Origin: CAYGAW01 sp964347945
Lineage (GTDB): Bacteria > Chloroflexota > Anaerolineae > UBA7937 > B3-Chlor
Direction: 5' to 3'
Assembly (NCBI GenBank): GCA_964347945.1
Contig: CAYGAW010000080.1
Span: 1-10,462 of the forward strand
DNA length: 10,462 nucleotides
The notes beneath the pieces were generated by a model. The model saw nothing but the letters and a program-made list of their open reading frames with translations. It searched no databases and had not been told where the DNA came from. This document shows positions 1 through 5,214 of the stretch, in pieces; positions within the stretch are counted from its first letter, which is position 1, and every line of letters begins with the position of its first letter. The translations under genes and the position numbers were made by a program.

Positions 1-1
1 G

Positions 2-490
2 GTAGGCTGCGGTCGTCTGGACTTCGAGGAACTCAGCGTTGAGCTCTTGAGAGCAGGGCACGATCTGCGCTTCGAGGCTCGTGGTCGGAGTATGCATCCC
101 CTAGTGAGGGACGGTGATATCTTGCTCGTCAGGCCGGCGGGTCACGGCGAGCTAGCGGTTGGCGACATCGTTCTGTACCGCTCGCCTCGTAGGGGAATTG
201 TCGTTCATCGGGTCGTGGGCATCCGGAGAGACGGGCATGAGCGCGTGCTGTCGGTCAAGGGAGATGCCGCCAGGCACCCGGATTCCGCGGTGTTGGAGTC
301 TCACGTAGCGGGCAAGATCGTCGCCATAGAGCGGTCAGGGCGGTTGATCGACCCAGACAACCGGATGTGGAGATACTTCAGCACTCTGTATGTACGTGTC
401 CCTCCCGTGAGATGGTGGATCTATCCCCTGATCAGAAGAGCCAACTCCGGACTGCGGAGGTTAACTAAGTCGATTGCGCGCATGTCGTGA
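2..490 (+). CDS. Signal peptidase I-like protein (S26B/S24 fold), 5' end outside the window
   Basis: The reading frame is open from base 2 to the TGA at 488-490, so the start probably lies left of the window; the TTG at 47 is only the first internal start and has no ribosome site. The catalytic Ser lies in GRSMHP (Ser codon 89-91). A VVHRVVGI segment supplies His (codon 206-208) where bacterial leader peptidases have Lys, as in the SipW/ER/archaeal S26B type. A KGDAARHPD segment carries the candidate Asp. Family knowledge: such proteins cleave signal peptides or act as self-processing S24-like peptidases. No clear transmembrane helix is visible in this part, only a hydrophobic-aromatic C-terminal stretch (RWWIYPL), so membrane location is uncertain. 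The winged-helix gene follows closely and may be co-transcribed. The fold is fairly sure; the substrate is unknown. Confidence 0.75.
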   Translation, partial: VGCGRLDFEELSVELLRAGHDLRFEARGRSMHPLVRDGDILLVRPAGHGELAVGDIVLYRSPRRGIVVHRVVGIRRDGHERVLSVKGDAARHPDSAVLESHVAGKIVAIERSGRLIDPDNRMWRYFSTLYVRVPPVRWWIYPLIRRANSGLRRLTKSIARMS

Positions 491-556
491 GGAGTGACGG
501 CCAGGACCGCGGGCTGGCTTGTCCCTCGGCGAGGATTGTTGGAAAGGGGACGGTCC

Positions 557-946
557 TTGATCGGGATCTTGATAGTGAGCTCCGACGTACAGACAAGGGA
601 TCGCTTGGCCGAAGTGAGGGTGCGGGGTCAGCCGGTGGAACTCACCCCTATTGGGTTCGAAGTGTTGCGGTGCCTGCTCAACAACTCGGGTCGTGCGCTG
701 AGCTATCGGAGTCTGGTGCGACAGGTGCACGGTTACGATTGCTCTTCGGAAGAGGCGCGAAATCTGTTGAAGGTGCACATACACAACCTGCGCCGGAAGA
801 CGGAACCCGATCCGCGGAAGCCGGCTCACGTGTTGAACGTGCGAGGCTTCGGCTACCTCTTCGAGCGGCGAAGGTTCAGGCGTGACTCTCCAAGTGAACC
901 GATATCTCAAAGGCTTCTTGACCGAACGTTAACCCACGAAGGCTGA
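557..946 (+). CDS. Free-standing OmpR/PhoB-type winged-helix DNA-binding protein
   Basis: From the TTG at 557 this gives 129 residues. The protein matches the Trans_reg_C effector domain: a VELTPIGFEVLRCLL helix, then SYRSLVRQVHGYD, the recognition-helix region with VHIHNLRRKTEPDP, and the closing wing NVRGFGYLFERR. No phospho-receiver domain precedes it. The short IGILIVSSD strand looks like the beginning of one, but the acidic pocket and conserved Lys are absent. I prefer TTG 557 because an AAAGGGGA ribosome site lies 6 bases upstream. The GTG at 494 gives 21 extra non-domain residues, and its GAGGA sequence is too close to work. The gene probably shares a transcript with the peptidase gene ending at 490. 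Inference: a DNA-binding regulator controlled by level or by a partner rather than by its own receiver. Its targets cannot be told from the sequence. Confidence 0.75.
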   Translation: MIGILIVSSDVQTRDRLAEVRVRGQPVELTPIGFEVLRCLLNNSGRALSYRSLVRQVHGYDCSSEEARNLLKVHIHNLRRKTEPDPRKPAHVLNVRGFGYLFERRRFRRDSPSEPISQRLLDRTLTHEG

Positions 947-1087
947 GAGAGGGCTTCCGTTCTCAACCTACTCGGGGTATTCAGAAGCGAAAGACTATAG
1001 GGGCGCTCTCCTCTTCGCCATGGACGTAGAGGCGATGATTCGTGGCGCAAGACTGGGTACCTGGGCGGGGAAGAGTCAAAGGTACAA
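947..1087 (+). other. Gene-free stretch with a possible structured RNA leader
   Basis: I see no convincing gene here. Pairings visible by eye are GCGC 1003-1006 with 1045-1048, enclosing TCGCC 1015-1019 with GGCGA 1031-1035. Next come GACT 1051-1054 with AGTC 1074-1077, and GTACCT 1057-1062 with AGGTAC 1080-1085. The last two interleave in the order of an H-type pseudoknot, and they end two bases before the terminator stem at 1088. This arrangement would suit an attenuator or riboswitch, but no known class matches, and short helices like these can arise by chance. Confidence 0.25.
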
Positions 1088-1120
1088 CCGGCTACGACCA
1101 GTGGCCGGCTTTTCTTGTTC
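1088..1120 (+). terminator. Intrinsic terminator
   Basis: CCGGCTAC (1088-1095) pairs with GTGGCCGG (1101-1108), an 8-bp stem with one G-U pair and a 5-base loop. A T-rich run (CTTTTCTTGTTC, 1109-1120) follows directly. It could end the peptidase/winged-helix transcript, or serve as the switchable terminator of the structured stretch just upstream. Confidence 0.7.
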
Positions 1121-1177
1121 TGGCGAGCTACGCGGCCGCAAGGGCCTTGGCACTACCGGATACTGTCCAGCAATAGG

Positions 1178-1282
1178 GAATCCTGACAAAGGCAGGTCTT
1201 GTCTGGGCGGAAGGGCGCAAAGCCTACGGGACCGTCGTGCGGAGCGTTTCCGTATGAAGATGGCCGGGCCGCCGAAGGATTC
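1178..1282 (+). ncRNA. Cyclic di-GMP-I (GEMM-I)-like riboswitch aptamer
   Basis: The call rests on primary motifs and helices characteristic of GEMM-I. P1 is a perfect 7-bp helix, GAATCCT (1178-1184) with AGGATTC (1276-1282). A GACAAAGGCA block (1185-1194) is followed by the hallmark CGCAAAGCC (1216-1224), with GGC 1191-1193 pairing to GCC 1222-1224. P3 pairs 1225-1231 with 1248-1254. The 3' signature GATGGCCGGGCCGCCGA (1259-1275) contains a GGC/GCC mini-helix. It departs from the consensus in two places: the usual GGCAAACC reads GGCAGGTC, and the adenine normally just before CGCAAAGCC (GGGACGC) is not evident, since the sequence reads GGGCGC. The inner P2 hairpin is therefore weak, about 4 bp (1197-1200 with 1211-1214). 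It may be a divergent ligand variant or a decaying copy. Canonical members bind c-di-GMP and control motility, adhesion, redox or surface genes. Confidence 0.7.
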
Positions 1283-1302
1283 AGGCGGCTCGGCTTCTGT
1301 TT
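1263..1302 (+). terminator. Riboswitch expression-platform terminator overlapping the aptamer
   Basis: GCCGGGCCGCC (1263-1273) pairs over 11 bp (one G-U) with GGCGGCTCGGC (1284-1294). The loop has ten bases, and a modest T-rich tail (TTCTGTTT, 1295-1302) follows. The 5' arm is the conserved 3' segment of the GEMM-like aptamer, and the 3' strand of P1 lies in the loop. Aptamer and terminator therefore cannot form together. Inference: ligand binding would block termination, making an ON switch. Confidence 0.65.
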
Positions 1303-1420
1303 GAGGCAGAATCTGGAAGTGTCATCGAGGCGCAGGGAGGAATCAAGCGCAGACAAGGTAGGTTCAGTCCGACCCACGTGGTGATAGCGAGCCGTAGTTG
1401 TTGCGGTGATAGGTGGCAGA

Positions 1421-1441
1421 TTCACACTTCCCTTCTGTGAA
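1421..1441. promoter_or_regulatory. Inverted repeat, possible operator
   Basis: TTCACA (1421-1426) and TGTGAA (1436-1441) form a perfect 6-base inverted repeat with a 9-base spacer. It lies about 45 bases upstream of the -35 region of the promoter at 1511. It could be a dimeric regulator site or a small hairpin; there is no direct evidence of function. Confidence 0.3.
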
Positions 1442-1487
1442 GACCTCCTCTGCTCAACCTGTGAGAGGATGCTCGTGGTGCCGATGC

Positions 1488-1516
1488 TTTCGCGTCGCCT
1501 TGGGTGGTGCTATAAT
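1488..1516 (+). promoter_or_regulatory. Extended -10 promoter upstream of the Ldh_2 gene
   Basis: A perfect TATAAT (1511-1516) preceded by TG plus one base (1508-1510) makes a textbook extended -10 element. The -35 position (TTTCGC, 1488-1493, 17-base spacer) is poor, which extended -10 promoters tolerate. Transcription would start near 1523 and give a leader of about 170 bases before the dehydrogenase ATG. It would also bypass the riboswitch and its terminator. Confidence 0.55.
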
Positions 1517-1528
1517 CCCAATGGAGCG

Positions 1529-1557
1529 GCTCGCGCGTCGGTTTCTCCGCAGCGAGC
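1529..1557 (+). other. Hairpin in the dehydrogenase mRNA leader
   Basis: GCTCGC (1529-1534) pairs with GCGAGC (1552-1557). The stem continues with GCG 1535-1537 to CGC 1548-1550 across a one-base bulge, leaving a ten-base loop. It begins a few bases after the predicted start from the 1511 promoter. No T-run follows, so it looks like a 5' mRNA-stabilising stem rather than a terminator. Confidence 0.35.
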
Positions 1558-1691
1558 TATCCGAACTTGGCGTCACTCAGCCCACTTGATTCATAACGTG
1601 CCACACCTGTTGGTTTGACAGGCGACGCGAATGTCCAGCTTCTGGAAGTCACTCAAAGCCCCGACCGTCGTAGGATCCGGGAGGTGGAAGA

Positions 1692-2783
1692 ATGGATAGC
1701 AGAGTAGGTCACAAAGCGCTGAAGGAGTTCGTGGCACAGGTGTTCATGAAGATGGGCGTGGCGCAGGAAGATGCCCAGGTGACCGCCGACGTGCTCGTGG
1801 CGGCCAATCTGCGAGGCATCGATTCCCACGGTGTGGCCCGGACAGGAAGGTACGTTCAGGGGCTGCGCGATGGCGTTATGCTGGCCAAACCTGACATCCG
1901 CATCGTACACCAGACCCCGGTGACAGCGCTCGTTGACGGAGGAGCTGGGCTGGGTCAGGGTGTCGGGTTCAAGGGAATGCAACTCGCGGTTGAGAAAGCG
2001 CGAGAGGCGGGAGCAGGCTTCGTCGCCGTTCGCAACAGCAACCATTACGGAATCGCCGGCTACTATGCGATGATGGCTCTGGAGGAGGGGCTGATGGGCA
2101 TCTCCATGACCAATGCGGCGACCCTGGTAGTGCCTACGTTCGGCAGAGACGCAGTGTTGGGCACCAACCCGTTGAGTATCGCGGTGCCCACAGGTGAAGA
2201 AAGGCCCTTCGTTCTGGACATGGCTACGAGCGTGGTCACCAGAGGGAAGCTGGAGGAGTATGACCGGATGGAGAAACCCCTCCTTCCGGGTTGGGCTACT
2301 GACGCCAAAGGGCTCCCAACAGATGATCCTGGGGAGGTGCTGGTCAACCTGCGGGATCGCCTTGGAGGAGGAATACTACCGCTAGGTGGTGCTGGCGAGG
2401 AACTGAGCGGGCACAAGGGATACGGCCTGGCCTTGCTGGTGGACATCTTGTGCGGGGTATTGCCGGGAGCGGGCTACGCCAATCATGTCTACCCGAAGGA
2501 CGACGCCGGCAAGCCGCTGCCCGCCAATATCGGTCACTTCTTCGGCGCATTGCAGGTGGATGCTTTTCGTCCGCTGGAGGAGTTCAAGACCTCAATGGAT
2601 GAGATTGTCCGCATACTCAAGAGGTCGGCCAAGGCCGAAGCCCAGGACCGGATATTCATTCACGGGGAGAAGGAGTTCGAGATGGCCGAGGAGAGGCTGC
2701 GCGAGGGCATCCCTCTCCATCCCAAGGTGATCAGCGATCTGCAGGCGATAGGAGGGGAACTGGGAGTACCCTTCGAACTCTGA
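1692..2783 (+). CDS. Ldh_2-family NAD(P)-dependent malate/lactate dehydrogenase
   Basis: This 363-residue protein belongs to the Ldh_2 family (malate/L-lactate dehydrogenase; relatives include YiaK, AllD, ComC and DpkA), cytoplasmic enzymes that interconvert 2-hydroxyacids and 2-oxoacids with NAD(P). Visible motifs in order: SHGVARTGRY with His46, GAGLGQGVG near 85-92, RNSNHYGIAGYYA with His118, GTNPLSIAVP (158-167), LDMATSVVTRGK with Asp176, and SGHKGYGLALLVDILCG (239-255). Length is typical of the family. The segment at 216-238, between the DPGE turn and the KGYG motif, resembles the archaeal-type malate or sulfolactate enzymes more than E. coli YiaK. The exact substrate cannot be read from the sequence. 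A strong ribosome site (GGGAGG, 1679-1684) sits 7 bases before the ATG. The gene lies downstream of the riboswitch region and its own extended -10 promoter. The following isc-like genes have a separate promoter. Confidence 0.88.
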   Translation: MDSRVGHKALKEFVAQVFMKMGVAQEDAQVTADVLVAANLRGIDSHGVARTGRYVQGLRDGVMLAKPDIRIVHQTPVTALVDGGAGLGQGVGFKGMQLAVEKAREAGAGFVAVRNSNHYGIAGYYAMMALEEGLMGISMTNAATLVVPTFGRDAVLGTNPLSIAVPTGEERPFVLDMATSVVTRGKLEEYDRMEKPLLPGWATDAKGLPTDDPGEVLVNLRDRLGGGILPLGGAGEELSGHKGYGLALLVDILCGVLPGAGYANHVYPKDDAGKPLPANIGHFFGALQVDAFRPLEEFKTSMDEIVRILKRSAKAEAQDRIFIHGEKEFEMAEERLREGIPLHPKVISDLQAIGGELGVPFEL

Positions 2784-2812
2784 TGCCCATGAAGAGCCTT
2801 TACAGCCAATTG

Positions 2813-2830
2813 TTGATAACTCTTTGATAA
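2813..2830 (+). promoter_or_regulatory. Paired TTGATAA direct repeats upstream of the isc-like promoter
   Basis: TTGATAA occurs at 2813-2819 and 2824-2830, an 11-base period that puts both copies on one face of the helix. They end about 12 bases upstream of the -35 box at 2843. They sit in an AT-rich island within otherwise GC-rich DNA and are candidate activator or repressor half-sites. Confidence 0.35.
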
Positions 2831-2842
2831 GTTCATTGAGTC

Positions 2843-2871
2843 TTGACTTGAGATCATTTTTGATGTATAAC
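2843..2871 (+). promoter_or_regulatory. Sigma-70-type promoter of the isc-like operon
   Basis: TTGACT (2843-2848) and TATAAC (2866-2871) are separated by exactly 17 bases, each one base off the consensus. Predicted transcription starts near 2878, about 89 bases before the IscS-like ATG. The spacer contains the inverted repeat ATCA-TTTT-TGAT (2853-2864). Another, GGAC (2880-2883) with GTCC (2891-2894), lies at the start site. Either could be an operator for an Fe-S-sensing regulator such as an Rrf2 protein, but neither matches a motif I can name. Confidence 0.75.
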
Positions 2872-2966
2872 GATAATAAGGACCTTTTTAGTCCGAAATG
2901 TTTGCCAGCGATACCAGGTGTTCGGCTGTGGCTCGGAGAAAGCCGGCGCTGTCGGGAGGAGGCGCG

Positions 2967-4136
2967 ATGAGAGAGGTGTACTTTGATTATGGCGCCACCA
3001 CTCCTCTTCGCCCTGAAGTGGTGGAGGCGATGATGCCGTTCTTGAAGGAGCAGTTCGGCAATCCGCTGAGCTTGCATCGTTTCGGAGATGGTCCTCGTCA
3101 GGCTGTGGAAGAGGCGCGAGAGAAGGTTGCTGCGCTGATCGGGGCCAGGAGCAACGAGATATACTTCACAGCCAGCGGGAGCGAAGCCAACAACATGGCC
3201 GTCAAAGGCATCGCTCTCATGAATCGCAAGCGAGGCGAGCATCTCGTGGTCTCGACTATCGAGCATCTCTCAGTCATCAATGCGGCCGAGACGATGGAGA
3301 AGCTGGGTTTCGAAGTCACGCTGGTGCCCGTCGATAAGCAAGGCTTGGTGGATCCCTCCGATGTGGCGGCAGCCCTTCGCGAGGACACGACATTGGTGTC
3401 CATCATGCATGCCAACAGCGAGATTGGCACTATTCAGTCCATCTCGGAGATTGCCAAAGTAGTCAAGGAGAAGAGTAAAGCCTATTTGCATACTGACGCT
3501 GTCGCCACAGTGGGGACGCTTCCTGTAGACGTCAAAGAGCTGGGTGTGGATCTGCTGAGCCTGGCTGGGAATCAGTTCTATGGTCCCAAGGGAGCCGGGG
3601 CTCTCTACATCAAGCGAGCCACCCGCATCATGCCGTTGATCGATGGGGGCATCCAAGAGGGCGGTCGCCGTGCGGGCACGGAGAACGTGCCGGCGATCGC
3701 TGGACTCGGGGTGGCAGCCGAATTGGCTGCTGAGGACATGGAGCAGCGGAGAGAGCGCGTTGTCCCACTGCGGGACCGGCTCGTCGAACGCTTGACAGGG
3801 GAGATCGATAGCGTCTACCTGACCGGTCATCCGACTGAACGGCTTCCCGGCCACGTGAGCGTCGTCGTAGAGTTCATAGAGGGCGAGGCGATGCTATTGC
3901 TCCTCAACATGCAAGGGGTAGCGGCCTCGAGCGGCTCGACTTGTACCTCCCGGGCGCTGAAGGCCTCCCACGTGCTGACGGCTATCGGTATCGAGCCTGG
4001 TCTCGCGAATGGTTCCCTGCTCCTCACGCTGGGCAGGGAGAACACGAGGGAAGACGTGGACTACTTCATGGAGGTCTTTCCACCCATAGTTGACAGGCTG
4101 CGCCAGATGTCGCCTCTCTACCAAGGCGCAGAGTAG
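2967..4136 (+). CDS. IscS/NifS-like class V aminotransferase fold protein lacking the PLP lysine
   Basis: The chosen start, ATG 2967, follows a GGGAGGAGG ribosome site (2954-2962) and gives 389 residues, the usual IscS/NifS length. The ATG at 2898 would add 23 unrelated residues. Family features kept: VYFDYGATTPLRPEV at the N-terminus, FTASGSEANNMAVKG, STIEHLSVIN with the PLP-stacking His, HANSEIG, HTDA with the Asp that contacts the pyridine nitrogen, and SSGSTCTS, the loop with the sulfur-accepting Cys. The striking difference is SLAGNQFYGPKG, where IscS has SFSGHKIYGPKG. The lysine that binds PLP is Gln203 (codon 3573-3575), the neighbouring His is Asn, and the phosphate-binding Ser is Ala. 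The Gln of HVDATQ is also Ala. From memory, A. fulgidus IscS has Asp at the lysine position and was reported inactive as a desulfurase while still binding IscU. By analogy this protein probably holds or helps assemble Fe-S clusters with the adjacent IscU. Confidence 0.85.
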   Translation: MREVYFDYGATTPLRPEVVEAMMPFLKEQFGNPLSLHRFGDGPRQAVEEAREKVAALIGARSNEIYFTASGSEANNMAVKGIALMNRKRGEHLVVSTIEHLSVINAAETMEKLGFEVTLVPVDKQGLVDPSDVAAALREDTTLVSIMHANSEIGTIQSISEIAKVVKEKSKAYLHTDAVATVGTLPVDVKELGVDLLSLAGNQFYGPKGAGALYIKRATRIMPLIDGGIQEGGRRAGTENVPAIAGLGVAAELAAEDMEQRRERVVPLRDRLVERLTGEIDSVYLTGHPTERLPGHVSVVVEFIEGEAMLLLLNMQGVAASSGSTCTSRALKASHVLTAIGIEPGLANGSLLLTLGRENTREDVDYFMEVFPPIVDRLRQMSPLYQGAE

Positions 4137-4179
4137 ACCGAAGGGCAAGCTTGGAGGGGTGGAGAATAAGGAGATCAGG

Positions 4180-4560
4180 ATGGTTACATATAGCGAAAAG
4201 GTCATGGATCACTTCATGAACCCGCGCAACGTCGGTGACATTCCAGATGCCGACGGTGAGGGGAGTGTGGGAAATCCTGTGTGCGGGGACATGATGAGCT
4301 TCTACATCAAGGTGGACGACGACCGCATTAGCGACATCAAGTTCAAGACTTTCGGCTGCGGAGCGGCTATCGCTGTATCCAGCATGGTTAGTGAGATGGC
4401 CAAGGGCAAGACCATCGAGGAGGCGAAGCAGATTACGAACGCGGACGTAGCCGAGGAGTTGGAGGGCTTGCCCAAGAACAAGATGCACTGCTCCAACCTA
4501 GGTGCCGATGCGTTGCACAAGGCTATCGAGGACTACGAGAGCAAGACGAAGGAGGCCTAG
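4180..4560 (+). CDS. iscU: IscU/NifU-like iron-sulfur cluster scaffold
   Basis: 126 residues from ATG 4180, which has AAGGAG (4168-4173) six bases upstream; a longer in-frame opening from 4090 overlaps the previous gene and has no family homology. All scaffold ligands are present: Cys35 with Asp37 in GNPVCGDMM, Cys60 in KTFGCGAAIA and Cys104 in KMHCSNL. The protein builds 2Fe-2S or 4Fe-4S clusters on these cysteines and passes them to apoproteins in the cytoplasm. The LPPVK motif that HscA recognises in proteobacterial IscU reads LPKNK here. That fits the absence of hscA/hscB in this cluster and resembles archaeal and Gram-positive scaffolds. It starts 43 bases after the IscS-like gene and almost certainly shares its transcript. 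It is the natural partner of that lysine-less protein. Confidence 0.92.
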   Translation: MVTYSEKVMDHFMNPRNVGDIPDADGEGSVGNPVCGDMMSFYIKVDDDRISDIKFKTFGCGAAIAVSSMVSEMAKGKTIEEAKQITNADVAEELEGLPKNKMHCSNLGADALHKAIEDYESKTKEA

Positions 4561-4758
4561 ATGCCAGGAGAAGAGGTTACGGGGACGAGCGAAGGAGCCA
4601 GAACGTGTATCTGCCCTTTCTGCGAGGGAGCGGTGGAGATGGCTGCCCCATGGTGTGAAGTCTGCGGTATCGAGATACGCATCTGCGTGGCCTGCGAGGA
4701 GCCCTTGCCCAGGGATGCCACCGTTTGCCCCATTTGTGGAGAGGAGCACGAGGGGTAG
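4561..4758 (+). CDS. Small double zinc-ribbon protein
   Basis: A 65-residue protein whose ATG directly abuts the iscU stop codon; its ribosome site AAGGAGG lies inside the end of iscU (4548-4554). It contains four CxxC knuckles: CPFC (18-21), CEVC (32-35), CVAC (42-45) and CPIC (56-59), plus an extra Cys16. These make two rubredoxin-like ribbons, each suited to bind Zn or possibly Fe. I do not recognise a named family beyond generic zinc ribbons. Its position between the scaffold and the TusA-like carrier suggests a part in Fe-S or sulfur handling, for example as an adaptor or metal donor. That is inferred from context only. The acidic tail (EEHEG) and lack of a membrane segment suggest a cytoplasmic protein. 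Confidence 0.75.
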   Translation: MPGEEVTGTSEGARTCICPFCEGAVEMAAPWCEVCGIEIRICVACEEPLPRDATVCPICGEEHEG

Positions 4759-4878
4759 GAAGTCATCCTGGATGGATAGTCGTGGCGAGTGGTTGGACAG
4801 GTGCCGTCGTCACGCAGAATACAGGGGAGGACAGGGCCGGGGAGGCGGAGCAGGCAATCTATCTCAGAGGAACGACCC

Positions 4879-5112
4879 ATGAAGGCAGATGCATCTCTGG
4901 ATTGCGTCGGGTTATACTGCCCGATGCCCATCATCAAGACCAAGGAGAAGGTGCAAGAGTTGGAGGTCGGTCAGGTGCTCGAGGTCATCGCAGACGACAA
5001 GGGCATCAAGGCCGACATGCCAGCATGGTGTGAAAGCACGGGGAACGAGTTACTTGGTGTGGAGGAAGAGGACGGGGAATATCGCGTATACATCAGAAAG
5101 CTCAAGGACTAG
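4879..5112 (+). CDS. TusA/SirA-like sulfur carrier protein
   Basis: 77 residues from ATG 4879, with AGAGGAA (4866-4872) six bases upstream; an upstream in-frame GTG at 4789 adds a basic tail with no homology. The sequence follows the TusA fold: LDCVGLYCPMPIIKTKE carries the signature CPxP with Cys14, the residue that takes a persulfide in TusA. Then come LEVGQVLEVIADDKG and DMPAWCESTGNEL. Cys9 and Cys51 are additional. Family members relay persulfide sulfur to tRNA thiolation, molybdenum cofactor synthesis or dissimilatory sulfur metabolism. Here the gene is the last of the IscS-like/IscU/zinc-ribbon set, after a 120-base gap with no visible promoter, so it is probably co-transcribed. Since the neighbouring IscS-like protein probably cannot make persulfide from cysteine, this carrier may deliver sulfur from another source. 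Confidence 0.87.
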   Translation: MKADASLDCVGLYCPMPIIKTKEKVQELEVGQVLEVIADDKGIKADMPAWCESTGNELLGVEEEDGEYRVYIRKLKD

Positions 5113-5176
5113 CTCGTGAGGAGCTCCACTTGCCGGTATGAAGGCGGCAGACGTCCTGATGACGGCCTGCCGTCTT
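5111..5176 (+). terminator. Inverted repeats ending the isc-like operon
   Basis: AGCTC (5111-5115) pairs with GAGCT (5121-5125) at the stop codon. A larger stem follows: AAGGCGGCAG (5141-5150) with CTGCCGTCTT (5167-5176), 10 bp with one G-U. The 16-base loop has its own small GTC/GAC pairing. No strong T-run follows on either strand. It lies between convergent genes and probably ends or stabilises one or both transcripts. Confidence 0.45.
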
Positions 5177-5214
5177 GCTATTCATGATTGCAGGGGGAGT
5201 GGAGTGGCCGTGGC

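Larger units (their letters stand above)
1303..1691 (+). other. Region between riboswitch and dehydrogenase with no recognisable gene
   Basis: About 390 bases with no convincing coding sequence. The frames open here encode unrecognisable low-complexity translations without good ribosome sites. A GGGAGGA at 1337-1343 resembles a ribosome site but has no start codon at a suitable distance. The stretch holds an inverted repeat (1421-1441), an extended -10 promoter (about 1488-1516) and a leader hairpin (1529-1557). It may be the long leader of the dehydrogenase mRNA, or the remains of a gene once controlled by the riboswitch. Confidence 0.5.

Noticed and set aside
461..910. 149-codon minus-strand frame over the winged-helix gene
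   Set aside because: It is antisense to a clear DNA-binding domain and its translation matches nothing.
1031..1062. GGCGATGA motif suggesting a fluoride riboswitch or hammerhead ribozyme
   Set aside because: The second conserved block of the fluoride class (GATGGC followed by CTAC) is absent, and there is no CTGATGA/GAAA pair for a hammerhead.
1147..1164. TTGGCAC sequence resembling a sigma-54 -24 element upstream of the riboswitch
   Set aside because: The -12 position reads GATA instead of TTGC, so the essential GC is missing. GATACT at 1159-1164 might serve as a weak -10, but no -35 fits.
1406..1618. 70-codon open frame with two CxxC-like cysteines
   Set aside because: It contains the TATAAT promoter and a leader hairpin, has no ribosome site, and shows no family features.
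2898..2966. N-terminal extension of the IscS-like protein from ATG 2898
   Set aside because: The added residues have no homology. The ATG at 2967 has a strong ribosome site and begins exactly at the family's conserved strand.
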